In this document: piece after piece, positions 1 through 13,008 of the stretch
How positions within the stretch are numbered: position 1 is the stretch's first letter
Layout of the letters: each line of letters opens with the position of its first letter
NCBI GenBank assembly: GCA_013368315.1
Contig: JAACJM010000005.1
Span: 248,001-312,000, forward strand
Source of the DNA: Tetrapyrgos nigripes
Lineage: Eukaryota; Basidiomycota; Agaricomycetes; Agaricales; Campanellaceae
DNA: 64,000 nucleotides
Direction of reading: 5' to 3'
Made by a program: the position numbers and the translations under genes
Notes under the pieces: generated by a model
Seen by the model: the letters and a program-made list of their open reading frames with translations, nothing else
The model's database searches: none
What the model was told of the DNA's origin: nothing

Positions 1-1
1 G

Positions 2-88
2 TATATACGTGCAAAGAAGTCACGTATGCTCGGAAACTCGAAGGCGAAGGCGGCAGGGAGGTCTAGGGCCAGGTCGGCGAGGGCTTGA
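2..88 (+). CDS. Possible C-terminal end of a gene cut by the window edge
   Basis: An open frame enters from the left edge and stops at TGA 86-88. It encodes about 28 residues rich in Lys, Arg, Ala and Ser, like the basic tail of a protein. No domain can be recognised in so short a piece. T-rich and AT-rich sequence with scattered TATA/ATATA tracts follows, as expected downstream of a fungal gene. It could equally be a chance frame. Confidence 0.25.
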   Translation, partial: YIRAKKSRMLGNSKAKAAGRSRARSARA

Positions 89-580
89 TGTTTTGCTATG
101 CTTCATTCTTTGTGATTTTGTCTTCCAGTCGAGTTCACCTTGACTCCGTTTGCTTTTTGCTTTGCGCAATCGCTTTTCTTTGCTCCATGGCTGTCTGTCT
201 TGTCTTCATAATCATGAAATTCGCCTTTCATGATGACTATGATACACACGTATAGTTATTAGTACTTTCATATGCATATTCTTGTAGCTAGTATAAAAAG
301 TACCTGTACATTACACATCTTCAATGTTGTATATCTGTAAATATACCTGTTCTGAATGTCAATGTAAATCTTGCAATTTCTGTCGTTTAGAGGTCAAGGA
401 TGAGTGGAGCGGAAGAGGGTCTACCAATAGCCTGCCGTTCCACATTGACAGTCATCTCCAACTGTCTTCATCTACATAAGTACGCGTTCCTCCAATTTTT
501 TCTTGCATTCACGTCCACCTGGACCATGCCTGTCAAGCTTTGCTTCTGTTGCTCCACGAGGTGATCCAAAACTCATTGGG
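89..580. other. Intergenic, no gene seen
   Basis: This stretch is T-rich with several stops in every frame and no protein similarity that I recognise. It probably holds the 3' UTR of the gene at the left edge. The next structured object is the inverted-repeat element at 581-715. Confidence 0.5.
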
Positions 581-715
581 GGTGCTCAAACCGCCCATTC
601 TTTACTCCGTTTTTTGGTCTCACTGTTGTCAAATCTGGTCAAATCCCAGCCAAATCAAAGAATGAAACCAAGAATGAAGCCAAGAATGGACCAAAAAATG
701 GGGGGTTTGAGCGCC
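581..715. repeat. Short inverted-repeat element (MITE-like)
   Basis: The left end reads GGTGCTCAAACCGCCCATTC and the reverse complement of the right end reads GGCGCTCAAACCCCCCATTT, so about 20 terminal bases match with a few differences. The interior of about 95 bp is A-rich on the + strand, with imperfect repeats of the form AATGAARCCAAG. It has no coding capacity. The size and structure fit a non-autonomous DNA transposon (MITE). I could not define a target-site duplication, so the exact ends may be a few bases off. It lies about 170 bp upstream of the P450 start. Confidence 0.55.
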
Positions 716-883
716 ACTATTATGTAGTGTAGCACGGTGCGCACTGCGGCCGTTCCTCCGAAGAACTCAGCGGGTTAGCAGCGGATCCTACTCATCCGCT
801 GGACAAGGCACTAAATATCTCTCTGCGTCCCGTGGGGTTGCTGGAACCGGAAGCCTCTGCTTTGCACTTCAACGTTTCAGACG

Positions 884-3342
884 ATGTTGACGTCGTCTTC
901 GATATCCTACCTAGATGCATTCGCTGCAGCTCTAGCAATCTTTCTTCTCTTTCTTTTCGTGTTTTCATGGCGCTCGAAAAACTCTTTACCGTACCCTCCT
1001 GGTCCCAAAGGGTTGCCGATAGTAGGAAATCTATTCGATATGCCGAAGGAGAAGGATTGGATAACTTATGCGAAATGGGGAGATTTGTATGGTATGTGTA
1101 CCCCTTGATTGTTTTCCGCCCAGTACTCAACTTAGATACATTGCAGGTGGACTGATCTCGCTGAGAGGTATCTCCTCTATCCAAACAATTTCTTTTGCCC
1201 ATTCCTCACACAAACAACGCGTTTCTGTTTTCCTATTCCCAAGTTTTCGGAATGACTTTCATCATTATCAATTCCGCCGAAGTGGCCGTCGACATCCTAG
1301 AGAAACAAAACTCCAAGACCTCTGATAGACCAATTGTACCTATGGCTAGTGATCTCGTAGGGTGGAGGAACGCCACAGGATTCATGCCTTACGGCGAAAC
1401 CCTGCGCAATCATCGTCGGCTTCAGCATCAGCTTTTGGGTACACCGAATGCAGTCAAGGCGTTTCATGCGCATGTAGAATTGGAGACACATCGGTTTTTG
1501 AAGCGTTTGTTGGAGAATGGAGAGGGGTTTAAAGGTCATATACGGAAGTGAGTTGGTGTCAAGAAAGGTTTACTTGTATCTTACTGACATGATGGTCATC
1601 TTCTTTTGTTTTATTCGATTTTTTCTTCATCTTTTGACTTGATATCAGGACAGCTGGCGCTATTATTCTCCGTATATCCCATGGGTATGAAGTCCGTGAA
1701 GAACAAGATCCTTTCGTCGACCTAGCTGAAGAAGCTGTAGAGGATCTCACGCAAACGACGTCACCAGCTGCGTTCTTTGTGAATGTTATACCTGCTTGTG
1801 AGTTTTTTCTCTGCTTTTCCTTGTTACATTCCATGTCTGTCCATCGACCCTTTGTCTCACGTCCACCCGTTCTCATCATGCACCATTTGCAGTGCGACAC
1901 GTCCCAGAATGGTTCCCTGGCGCTGGTTTCCAAAAGACTGCACGGAAAATGAGGAAGACTCTCAATGATCTGGCTGACAAGCCTTTGGAGTATGTGAGGA
2001 GCCAGATGGTAAGTCTGCCTTGTCTACTTCATATGCTCTTTCTCCTTTCGTTGTCACATCAATGACACTGGACGGACACTGATGGGTTAACGACGAACAG
2101 GCAGCCGGTACAGCTATTCCTTCATACACGTCTAAACTCTTGGAACAAGAATCGGAATTAGGGCGTACGTTGTCAGAGGAAGAGAAGAACGATATCAAGT
2201 GGTCGGCTTCGAGTCTTTATGCTGCTGGTGTTGATACGGTACGACTTATAATTTGCATTTATGTCGTCCCCATCTTCCTCCTCCTCGTGAATACTGACTT
2301 TATCTCGACGACTTATATTGACAATGTGCTTTTTGTTACATTTACAGACCTACGCAATCCTCCACGTTTTCTTCAAAGTGATGCTCCTCTACCCTCATGT
2401 CCAAGCCAAAGCCAAAGCCGAAATCGACGCGGTCGTAGGGAATGGGAGGCTTCCAACTATGGAAGATAGAGAAAGGTTGCCGTATGTGAATGCGATTTTG
2501 TTGGAGTTGTATCGGTGGCATATTGTTTTGCCTACACGTGAGTGCTTGGACAATGAATCCTCTTTCTTTCTAAATCTGAGACTAACTTTTATGTTGCAGT
2601 CATTCCCCACCTTTCTACGGACGATTTGATCTACGATGGGCATTTCATACCCAAGGGAGCGTTCATTTTACCGAATGTTTGGTGAGTGTGAAGTTCTGTA
2701 TCCGTCCAGTTTTATTTTTATTTTTTGCTTCCGCTCTGTGTTGTGCCTGTGTCTATGTTCATCTGGTAGATTAGCTGACTTTTGCTCTTAACATTGTGGT
2801 TTTGTGGTTACATGTATGCAGGAAGATGACCCATGACCCAACGATATACGATGATCCTATGACGTTTAGACCAGAAAGGTTTATCGCTACCAAAGACAAA
2901 TCACCACAAAAAGACCCACGTCAGTTTATGTTTGGATTCGGGAGGAGGATATGTGGGGGTGAGCGAGCGAGCGACATTTTTGTCCTCGCAATCGTCCTAG
3001 AGAAATGCTTCTGACGACTTCCTCTATTTTCTACGCACTACTCTACACAGGACGACACCTAGCAGACGTATCCATCTTCCTTGCATGTGCAATGGTACTA
3101 AGTGTGTTTGATATCACAAAGTCTCATGATAAGGATGGGAAGATTTTGGAGCCTGATACGGAAGTTACGTCTGGGATAGCAAGGTTAGTCCCTTGGATTT
3201 CTTTTTCTTTCTCAACTGATTGACTGACTACGTTTGCTTTCTTCCTCTCAAAAGTTATTCCTCTGACTTCAAATGTACGGTTCGCGCGAGATCTGAGAAT
3301 GCAGTTGCGTTGGTTCAGGCTGAATTGGCTCATTTGGGTTAG
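884..3342 (+). CDS. Cytochrome P450 monooxygenase, paralogue A (OrdA/CYP64-like)
   Basis: This is a haem-thiolate monooxygenase, expected to be anchored in the ER and to take electrons from NADPH-P450 reductase. The start at 884 gives an N-terminal hydrophobic anchor (FAAALAIFLLFLFVFSW) followed by the proline-rich hinge PPGPKGLPIVGN. Roughly ten exons separated by short introns can be followed, including a 21-nt exon at 1147-1167. Exon 1 ends at 1091 and exon 3 starts at 1244. The I-helix motif is AAGVDTT, the K-helix ExxR is ELYR, the PERF motif is FRPERF, and the haem loop is FGFGRRICGGRHLA. The frame ends at TAG 3340-3342, about 500 residues, normal for the family. It is clearly paralogous to the gene at 45138-47740: both share MPKEKDW, LLGTP and EWFPGAGF motifs. 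The substrate is unknown. The OrdA label reflects family resemblance only. Confidence 0.9.
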
Positions 3343-4474
3343 ACAGCTCCACAGCCCTCGAGTATTGTAGGCTAGTGCGAGTATCAGATATTTGTCGACG
3401 TTGACATTGTAACTTGTTAGATGGGCTCTTGGAATGAAAGACTGTACTTTTATCTTCTACTCACAGTGGGCATACCGTCACGGTAGATGGCCTGCTACTC
3501 TGTAACATTCTATCTACTTGTTTTTTTGGCGTACTCCAATCTTCCTGTCAGTCGGAAATCACTAATGTGGCTGTGCACTTTCTTTTCTCGACAACCAATG
3601 CCATCATCCGAGTTCAAGCTTTCAAGTCATGATCAGATCATGTAGACTTCCTTTCCAACTCCACTTATCACTGCCCATTCTGGTTCGTTCTGGTCCCGAC
3701 ATTGTCTGTTGATAACCACTCTAACTGCCACCTCTTAAGGCCACGGACAATTTACTCAGGAACCGATTATGGCCCATGGGTACTTAGTACTTAGTGACCA
3801 GTGACAACAAGACGGAGACGTCAAGAGACTCATCAACTTTCGAGACGGCTGTCGTATCATGATCAATCACCTTTTGAGTGTACGCTGTCCTGCTCCATGC
3901 GACAAACTGCTCCAGCACAGCGAAACTCGCAGGCCTGAGCCCGTTCGTCTCGGTATGGTTGGTCCATTGGACTACCATCAAAGATGGCGAGCGTGGCGTT
4001 ACTTGGAGAGATGGATGGTTATTCTCGAGTGCAGGATTTTCCGTGTTCCTTTCCTTATTTTTCTCGTGTTGTTCTCGTTGGGGCCCTCCCTGCTGCAGAT
4101 GACATGTCGAGGTTAGGAAGTGGTGTCCATGGTTTCCGTGTTTTGCTACCTCTAAAGGGCCTCAGATACTTCAAGAAAGGGCCATATCGGACCTTCCGGT
4201 TACTGTTGCCCGAAAGCGCGGTAATCAAGCTAGAACCTCCATTGACAATCCATTAACAGCCTTTAATGTTACATCATGTGGCATCCAAATGTACCCCTCT
4301 TTTGGGTCTGGAGTCAGGACTTTGCCTACTTAACCCCTTGACTTACTACTCTCATCTCGACCAGCAGGACTGATCAGTCCTTTCCTTCTGCTTTGGTTTC
4401 CCTTTTCTATCGCGCAGAGCGTCAGCGCCGACACCACCAATCCCACTTCATCCCATCCGATCGACCCATCCGAA
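3343..4474. other. Intergenic between P450-A and nox
   Basis: No coding exon is supported here. Short frames occur on both strands but none has a recognisable domain or consistent splice sites. The last 200 bases are pyrimidine-rich on the + strand, as is common for fungal promoters, and probably contain the nox promoter. Confidence 0.5.
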
Positions 4475-6635
4475 ATGCTCAAAACCAAGAGTTCCCGACC
4501 TCCACCGCGTGTACAGTTCGAAGGTCTCGATTTTTCCGACACCAGTTCAGCTTTTTTCCAGCATGTCGAAGAGTCTTCCGACATCGGGTCTCCCTCTGAT
4601 CCCAAGCGAAGAAATTTCAGCGAAAGGAAGAGATTACAAGACCTTCACAGACCAGAGGCTACGTCAACTGTTGCGAGGAGTCCCCCTGTAAAGCCATCTT
4701 CTCTAGGCAAGAGGATAGAGATCTGGCTCATCAATGAAGGAGGATCGTGGTTGTTTTTCGGGGTTTGGGTGTCACTGAATCTCCTCGTGTTCACGCTGGG
4801 TTTCATCAACTATCAACTCTCGGATGGCGCAGTGAATGCTAGGAGGACGTTTGGGTCTAGCTATGGTGAGTTGTAACTTGATTTTACTTGCTAAAATGAT
4901 GGATACTGACGCTGACGCCACGCTTGACAGTCGTCGCGCGTACAGCTGCACTTGTTCTTCATGTCAATGTCATATTCATTCTACTCCCTGTTTGCCGGAA
5001 CTTCGTCTCCTTCCTCCGTCGTACCCCTCTCAATGCCTTCATCCGTTTCGACAAGAGCGTCACTTTCCACAAAGCCGTTGGCTGGTCCATCGTCACCTTT
5101 ACTATCGTCCATATCATCGCCCATCTAGTCAATTTCGCTAAACTCGCTATTAAAGACCCTCATGCTACCAACGCCGGCGAACGTATCGCCGTATTCCTTC
5201 AACTCAATTTTTCTACGGGGCCAGGGATAACTGGGTGGCTTATGACCATCTTCTTGGGGATTATGGTGGTTTTCGCCTCTGAAAAGAGAAGGAGAGCGAA
5301 TTATGAGCGGTTTTGGTATTCGCATCATTTGTTCATCCCGTTCTTCGTCAACTGGCAGTTGCATGGGATGTTTTGTATGATTAAGCCTGATAGGCCGCCA
5401 TTTTGTTCTTGGAACACTATCGGGGTGTTTTGGGTGAGGTTTATCTCATTGACAGTGTCTGAACGATGCTAACGCTAACACTCTTTTTCTAGCGGTTTTG
5501 GCTTGTAGGCGGAGTGATTTGGATATCGGAGCGTATACTTCGGGAAGTACGTTCTCGACATAGGACCTATATCTCCAAAGTCATCCAGCATCCTTCAAAC
5601 GTCATGGAACTTCAAATCAAGAAAGATAAAACGACTGTCAGAGCTGGACAATACGTATTCATTTCTTGCCCTGAAGTGTCCTACTTTCAGTGGCATCCCT
5701 TCACTCTTACCAGCTCTCCCGAAGAAGATTATCTCTCTGTGCATATCCATGTTGTAGGGGATTTCACGAAGGCTTTGGCAAAAGTCGTTGGGTATAAATT
5801 TGAAGAGAAGATTAGTGAGAAGGTTAAGGACGGGGGTAGCAGTGTGGTTGTTGGTACCAGTGCGAATCCACCGATTAATGTAACGCTACCGAGGGTGATG
5901 GTAGATGGGCCTTTTGGAAGTGCATCGGAGGATTATTTGAAGTATGAGACGGTGTTTTTGGTTGGAGCTGGTATTGGAGTGACGCCGTTTGCTTCGTATG
6001 TTTCGTTCATCTCTAACCTTTGTCGTCACTGGCTTACAACCTAATGTGCTCTTTCTTTCGTAGCATCTTGAAAAGCATATGGTACCGCATGAACTTTTTC
6101 AACCATTCCAAACCGACACGGTTATCCAAAGTTTACTTTACATGGATCATTCGTGACTATGGCTCAGCAGAGTGGTTCCATTCTTTGTTACAGGCTATAG
6201 AAGAACAGGACGCGGCTTCGAGAATAGAGATTAGTATCTATCTGACAGGCAGGATTGCAGAAGATGATGTGAATAACATAATGATGCAGGATGTTGGAGC
6301 AGAAAAGGATGCAGTGACTTCGTTGAGAGCGCCTACACATTATGGAAGGCCGAATTGGGATCGGACATTTGGGAAGTTGGTGGATAAGCATCCCGGGACG
6401 GAGGTTGGAGTGGTGAGTTTCTTGTTAGTGATGTCTAGACTGTCTTGCTCATTTTCATGCTTTTGTAGTTCTATTGTGGTCCTCCAGGCCTCTCTCTCGA
6501 GCTACATTCACTATGCAAGGGATGGTCAGATCCTTCGCCACGCGGGGCTAGGTTTTTCTACGGAAAAGGTGAGCATTGCGATTTTGTACTTAGAAGTTCA
6601 AAAAACTCACTGTATCTATTTCAGAAAATTTCTGA
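4475..6635 (+). CDS. noxB: NADPH oxidase, probably NoxB type
   Basis: This is a membrane flavocytochrome that passes electrons from NADPH through FAD and two haems to O2, making superoxide. In fungi it acts in differentiation and hyphal signalling with the p67phox-like regulator NoxR and Rac. The exons I read are 4475-4865, 4931-5433, 5493-5995, 6064-6412, 6469-6568 and 6625-6635. The ferric reductase-like transmembrane domain carries the paired haem histidines (HKAVGWSIVTFTIVHIIAH and the SHHLFIPFF segment). The FAD-binding motif is HPFTLTSSP. The NADPH-binding motifs are GAGIGVTPFAS and CGPPG, and the protein ends in the expected aromatic tail FYGKENF. About 85 residues precede the first membrane helix. 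NoxA proteins lack such an extension, so I favour NoxB. There is no EF-hand region as in NoxC. The gene looks intact. Confidence 0.9.
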
Positions 6636-7148
6636 GTGTTTCAGTTGTAGTTTGTACGGCTTGACGCCCTCTTTGAAGTTCTGGCAACTCTGTACTACAT
6701 GATATTACTTGTTGGACACTGTTGTACTTTTACGCGTCCGCTATATACCCGTAGTTTGAGCAGTACTTCGACACCAGCGTAACTCGCAAATCGAAACCGC
6801 AATCGCAACTTGAGTCGCAACTCGGCCCGGCAAATCGCAACTACTAAAATCGAAACTACTCATTTTTCACCGTTGTGCTATCACCCATAGCCTCATTTGG
6901 CAATTGAAACTTCCCTCCTTTCGTTGTTTTTGGCCTATTGTTCCCTTAGAAATACTCACCTCAGGCTAACCAGGCTCACTTATAAGTGAGCCTTATATAC
7001 CATTGATACTGATTGTCTTCTGGCAAGTTGCGATAGAGCTGCCATTACGCAAGTCCCTCGGAAGCGGACGTTATGCACGGGATTGATCAGCCTCGGGCAA
7101 AAGTGACATATTACCCGGACACCCACTTTACTCAATCAGTTATAGTGG
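6636..7148. other. Intergenic with repeat cluster and a 20-bp palindrome
   Basis: There is no gene here. From about 6775 to 6860 the motifs TCGCAACT and AATCGAAAC recur several times in a short-period array. At 6973-6992 there is a perfect 20-bp palindrome, GGCTCACTTATAAGTGAGCC. Both could be remains of a small repeat element or part of the promoter of the next gene. Confidence 0.6.
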
Positions 7149-10100
7149 ATGTTATGTCCTCGCTCGACTCTTGTCCGAACTCTCTTCCTACGGCGTTCAC
7201 GATTACCGGATAACTTTCTGGGCCATAGATTCCACGACTACACAATGTCCAAACCACCTCAAAGGCGACTAGCTCGTCTTTTATCCGAACTCGCCCCGTC
7301 GGGAAACACTCTCGGAACCCTAAGACTAGGGGACATCACATATGATGTGTTAGAAGCCCTCACACCATCAAGACTACCGTCGAATTCTGGTTGGCGCTGG
7401 TCAGGACAAGAACGAGTAGAGAATGAGAAGAATGCCAACACGCGAGGATCGTATCTTTTGGATGTCCGGGATCCTGTGAACCTGGACAACCTGCATTTTA
7501 TGCTGCAGAAATATCTCTTGGGTCAGGATGTGTTTCTGGTATCGCATCCAGGACCGTATGCGAGGAGGCTTGCGTTAACTTTTGCGAGGTATGTTTTCTA
7601 CCGAGACTTTTACACGCATTAAACTTGGTTTGCTTCAGCCTAGTTAATCTGGAATATGAGTATATTGCGCTACATAGAGATGTTGGGGAGACGGAACTGA
7701 AGCAGGTGAGTTTACTCGTAGTTCTTACCAACTTTGCATGTCTGAACAGTTTCTAGGGAAGAGAAATCAGAGAAGGAGGGAATCTAGTCTATGTCGACAG
7801 CCCTGCTGTGAACGCGGCAAAACATGGACGGCTGCTCATTTTAGAGGGTATAGAGAAGGCAGAACGAGGGATTATGCCAGTGAGTATCTTGTCAACGACA
7901 TTGGATTTGCGTCTTGACCATGCTATATGCAGGTTTTGAACAATCTTTTAGAGAATCGAGAAATGTACGTTAAACTGTTTGCGTTGCTACTACCCTGCTT
8001 ATTCTCTTTCATAGGAATTTAGACGACGGAACTCATATTATCCATCCCCATCGCTATGCTCTATTAGAGTCGACCGAGAAAGCGTTCATCCCTGCTCACA
8101 AGAACTTCCGTGTCATCGCAATCGCCAGTCCCGTCCCTCCATACCCTGGTTATCCCCTCGACCCACCCTTCCGAAGCCGTTTTCAAGCTCGCTTTGTCGA
8201 CCCCGTCGGTGCTCTGTTGAGTCTCGCTGATTCATCGCATTCGTCCGAGAATTCCAGTGTACTCTTTTCCAAGCTTCGAGACATCATACTCGCAACACAG
8301 TATTCCAGCGAGTCCACCAGTTCTTTAAGTATAGTCTCGAAATCAGCTCTACCTGCCTTCCCTCAGACTGCACTCCTGAAGCTTCAGGCCATATGCACAA
8401 AGTTTCCACCCCCACCATCACCGACTCCAGGACAACTAGCACGTCTTCTCCTCACTATCCATCCTGCCCTCATTTACGCACCCTTCCAAGCTTGGGCTCT
8501 ACTCAGTAGACAAATTGAAGAGAGTGGACTCGGCGAACTGGGGAGTCCATTCATGTTGGCCAATGACGAGCAAATCGGTTTGTTCGGCTACATAGTCAAA
8601 TCCATAGAGCGACGATCAGAGACGACTGCTCGTGTCACTTTTGTTGCTAAAGGGTTTAATACGGTGTCCTATATCGTCCCCTGCGGGCCCAAACCTTTCA
8701 AACCATTCCCATTCAAAGACAATGATCCAACTTTCCACCCTACTACAAGGTTCCTCGGCCTTCTCACTAGCTTCTTGCAAGTCCACGCTCTCGGTTGGGA
8801 CATTTCATATGTACCACCAGCTGTTCCATCGACTTCGTCTGCTTCGACCACGACGCTTGTTAAGGAGTTTGGGCAGATATTGGGGTATGAGACAGAGGTG
8901 GTGCATATGTATAAGGAATTAGGTGGACGGGAATTGGTGATGAGGCGTAAGATCTTGGAGGGTGGAGCGACGACTTGGGAACCTAGTCCGTTGATTGAAG
9001 GTGCTTGGAAGGGAAAGCTGGTTCATTTAGCTGGATTTGATGTCATTGGACCGACAGCTGGATCGTTGGCGAGGTTTGTGCAGGATAGAGAGATTGAGTT
9101 GTGGGCGAGTAAACGGATTGTTGCTGAGGCAAGTCAGGAAGAGGTAAGTGTAGGACGTCCTATCTATCTGCATTTATCCTTACTGATTCTCATTGTGATC
9201 AGATTAACTCTGGAGAGCTCTCAGTCGCACATCCCTCATTCCGAATCATCAGTACTGCGTCAAAATCTCTCCCCTTAAAGGATTGGCTTTCAGAGGAACA
9301 CTGTAACATGTTCTTCGCCATTCCCAGTCAACCTATGGACCATGAAGAGGAATCGGCAATCCTTCTTTCCACTGGCTGTCCCCGCGATATCGTCAGCCTG
9401 CTTCAAACATTTGCTGAAAAGTATCGACAAAGTATATCAGAGGACAATGTTCAGAAGAATCGAAGGCTCGGGACGAGGTCGTTGGTGAGAATTGCAAGGA
9501 GATTGGCGATGTTCCCCGAAGACAGGAATGAGTTACATACGATATTGGGGAGGACATTGTTGGCGGAATTCCTACCTGCGACTGAGAGGATGAATTTAGA
9601 GGATTTGTTGAATGAGTGTGATATTGGGAAGAAATCGCCTATGGTAAGGCTTCTTCTGATACTCGTTTTCGCTACGAGGCTTGGCTTACACATCCAATCG
9701 TTAGCATCATCCACCTCCGGCAGTCGAAGGCGATTCCTTGGTTTTCCCGGGCAGCACTGGCTCTGGTCATAAAACTAAGGATACGAAGATACCGACGTTT
9801 GATACGTCCAGAGACCCGGATGGTGTTGCGTCTTTGGTTCCCTACATGGACCACTTCTATGATAATAGTTTGCAGACCGGTATGATGCGTGATTTGGCGA
9901 TTGATTTGGAGTTGCTTGGGGAGCATCTCGTGTTACTTGGGAACCAGGTGAGAGCCAGAGAGTTTGGGACGATGTGTTTACGGATCTAAGCTCTACTGCT
10001 TCAGGGTGTTGGCAAGAATAAGATTATAGATCGGTGAGTAGCGGTGATTCTGTCTTCTGAGATATATCGTCTGATCATTACGACAGCCTATGTCAGGTAA

Positions 10101-12736
10101 AACATCTAGCAATCGTCTTTATCCACCTATACTCATACCACAACAGCTTCTTCGACGTCCCAGAGAGTACATCCAACTCCACCGCGACACCACTGTCAGT
10201 CAACTAATGTTCACCACTACACTCGAGAACGGGGTTATCCGGTACACGGATTCTCCCCTCCTTCGGGCAATCATCTATGGACGGGTCATCATCATCGACG
10301 AAGCAGACAAAGCTCCAGAACATGTCGTTGCAATCTTTAGGAGTCTTGCAGGACAGAGTGAATTAACTTTGTCAGATGGACGAAGGGTCTGCGCTGTAGC
10401 TGAGAGGGAAGGGGATATCGCCGTTCATCCAGAGTTTAGGCTGGTACTGTTGGCTAATAGGCCTGGATATCGTGAGTTATAGCTGTTTTCTGTTCTTATT
10501 TCTTCTTTTTAGATTAGTTTGCTCATGATAATGACATCGTTTTCAGCGTTCTTGGGGAATCATTTCATGCAAGTGTTGGGTGAAAATTTCAGTGCCCATT
10601 CGGTATCCAATCCTGATCTCCTCTCTGAGAGAAAATTGTTGCAGCAGCTTGCTCCCGAGTTGGATGAGGACCTGATATTGAGACTCGTTGGTGCTTTCCA
10701 AGATTTGAGAGCCGGGTATGATGCTGGGACGCTTACGTATCCGTATTCCCTTCGAGGTGAGTCTGTCGAGCATGAAGTTGACACAACACGCTGACAATTT
10801 TGGTATTGACGCTTCACAGAACTCATCAACCTTGTCCGTCATATGCGAGCCTATCCCAACGATTCATTAGGCGATACCCTAAGAAATGTATTCGACTTTG
10901 ATATCTACAAGCCTGAGACTATTGACAAGCTTGCTATGATCCTTGAGCACCATGGGTGAGTCTTCTTTCCTCTTTTCATTGTACCTACATATCGAGAAAT
11001 GTGTCTGACATGGGTTCATACATAGATTCAAAGTTCCACATCTTGGTCTCGACGCTGCCCGTGAAGCTGCGAAGAAGAAAATCCAGGACTTGGAGTATGA
11101 ACCGAAAAACACGGATCTGAGCGGACCTAAGGAGGGTAAACACGATGACAAGCAGCATCAAGGAGGGAATACTTGGGCTGGTGGAGTGAGTGTCTGTGCT
11201 GCGATTTAATTGCATGGAGGAGTCACCTTTTCTTTTTCCCGATAGACCGGTGGTCGAGACACCGCAGGCCTAGGTGGTCGTGGTGGTTACAAGCGCTTAT
11301 ACAAGGGTGGAGATATCAAGCAAGTTCCAGATAGACTGAAGAACGACGTACCAGACCATATCAAGGAGAAGGCCAAGGAGATGGCACGTCAAGAGTTGCA
11401 ACGTCGTCTAGAAGAGTTGGAGATGAGTGCAGGAGAAGCGAAGGGGTATGGAGAGTTGTTGAAAGCGACGCAAGCGCATATGTTGTCGTTGCATGATTTG
11501 TTGGAGAGTGAGTGTTCCTTGGCGGATCAGAGAATGGATTTTATTGTGTTTCTGCGTGCTGACGATTTGATATAACTTGTAGATCTTGCTGCGAAGGAAG
11601 AGGAGAGGGTATGGGTCAAGCGACAGACTGATGGCGAACTTGACGATAGTCGGTTGACGGAGGGACTTACTGGTGAAGCGACGGTCTATAAACGTCGAGG
11701 TATGGAGAAGCCCGAGTTGGGGAGGCCTCAGATCAAGTAAGTTGTCGCTTTTGGTTCTCAGGCCCAGGATGCTCATCGTGGTCGTGATTGTGACACAGGC
11801 CGAAGAGAATCAGGTTCATCTTTGACCTCAGCGCGTCGATGTATAGGTTCCAGTATGATGGGAGGTTGTCGAGGAGTATGGAGACTGGTATGTATACTAT
11901 TGACTTTGCCGATCAAGACGAAACTCTGACCCGTGCACATCCTTGTCAGCTGTGATGCTCATGGAAACCTTTGACCGACTATCTCGCAAGGACAAGTATG
12001 TATGGGATGTAAGTCGGTCTCACTGTTCGTTAATGGTATTACGCTGACTGTGTTCATTCCTGCAGATGTGTGGTCATGTAAGTGAAGTGTTCTTGTAACG
12101 GTGGAGCTGAATCTCAGATCTCGGGCAGTCCGGCGATGAGCCAGTTATACCCCTTGTTACTGCCAACAAACCTCCAACTGAGCTTAAAGACCGCTGGAAA
12201 GTTGTAGAGAAGATGCATATGATCCCGCAATATGCTTTTGCTGGAGATTACACTGGTTCGTCTACGTCTGTAGAATTGATGATCACGGCTGATATTGTCT
12301 GTCTGTGCCTTAGTTGAAGCCATACAGAAGGGTGTCGAAGAAGTGGGCAAATTTGATGGAGGCGCGTACAGTTTCTCAATCCTTCACTTTTTGACTGTTC
12401 ACTAATTCTACCTTGCAACACTATCTAGATGATTGGGTTGTCATTGCCATAACCGTACGTGGTCCTTCCTCTCTTCGCCCGCAGTCATTTCACTAACCAG
12501 TCCTCCACGTCTCATAGGATGCCAATTTTGGTCGATATCAAATAACACCGGAAGACGTGGCTAGAGCTATGAGACGGAACCCAAAAGTACATTGCGCGCT
12601 CATCGCTATTGGAGAAGGAGCGGATGCGCCTTGGGTCACTCAGAGCTTCCCAGGAAAAGGATATCGTGTGCGGAATACAGGAGATATACCGACGGTGTTG
12701 CGAAGCATTTTGGCCACCATGGTGGACCGTCGTTGA
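7149..12736 (+). CDS. VWA8: VWA8-like AAA+ ATPase with C-terminal von Willebrand A domain
   Basis: The protein resembles eukaryotic VWA8, a large mitochondrial matrix-facing AAA+ ATPase distantly related to dynein and midasin. Its cellular role is poorly defined. The start at 7149 gives an Arg-rich, acid-free leader (RTLFLRRSRL) fitting a mitochondrial presequence. An ATG at 7244 (MSKPPQRR) is an alternative. The first AAA module has a degenerate P-loop, SHPGPYARR, as in other VWA8 proteins. A later module carries a good Walker A (GNQGVGKN) near 10000 and a Walker B (VIIIDEADKAPE) near 10280. After a charged Lys/Glu/Gln-rich linker (about 11350-11700), the VWA domain begins with a MIDAS motif DLSASM near 11830 and ends with a typical Rossmann-like region (AITDANFGRYQ). 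TGA is at 12734-12736. Many short introns interrupt the gene. The frame appears intact apart from exon borders I could not fix. Confidence 0.85.
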
Positions 12737-13008
12737 TGTGTTGAATTGAGGTTATATATCGTAGACTTATTGGTATATATAGACCTTTACTATCTTGCAT
12801 CTAATGGAACAGTATAGTTGAGACAGACCAACCGCAGGAGTGTACGACGTGGCTGTGTAACGCGTATTCCAAACACTGTCAGTGTCATCGAGGACCATTC
12901 CTGCCCTCCTTGACCAAATCACTGTCTAGCAGCGCTCTGACCACTCCTTCTGCTTCTGAAACTAAAATCCCGACCTTGGCATACCCCTTCTGAAGAAACC
13001 ACCGCACA

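Noticed and set aside
792..1202. Long - strand frame opposite the start of P450-A
   Set aside because: It is a shadow of the P450 exon and intron region and has no domain of its own.
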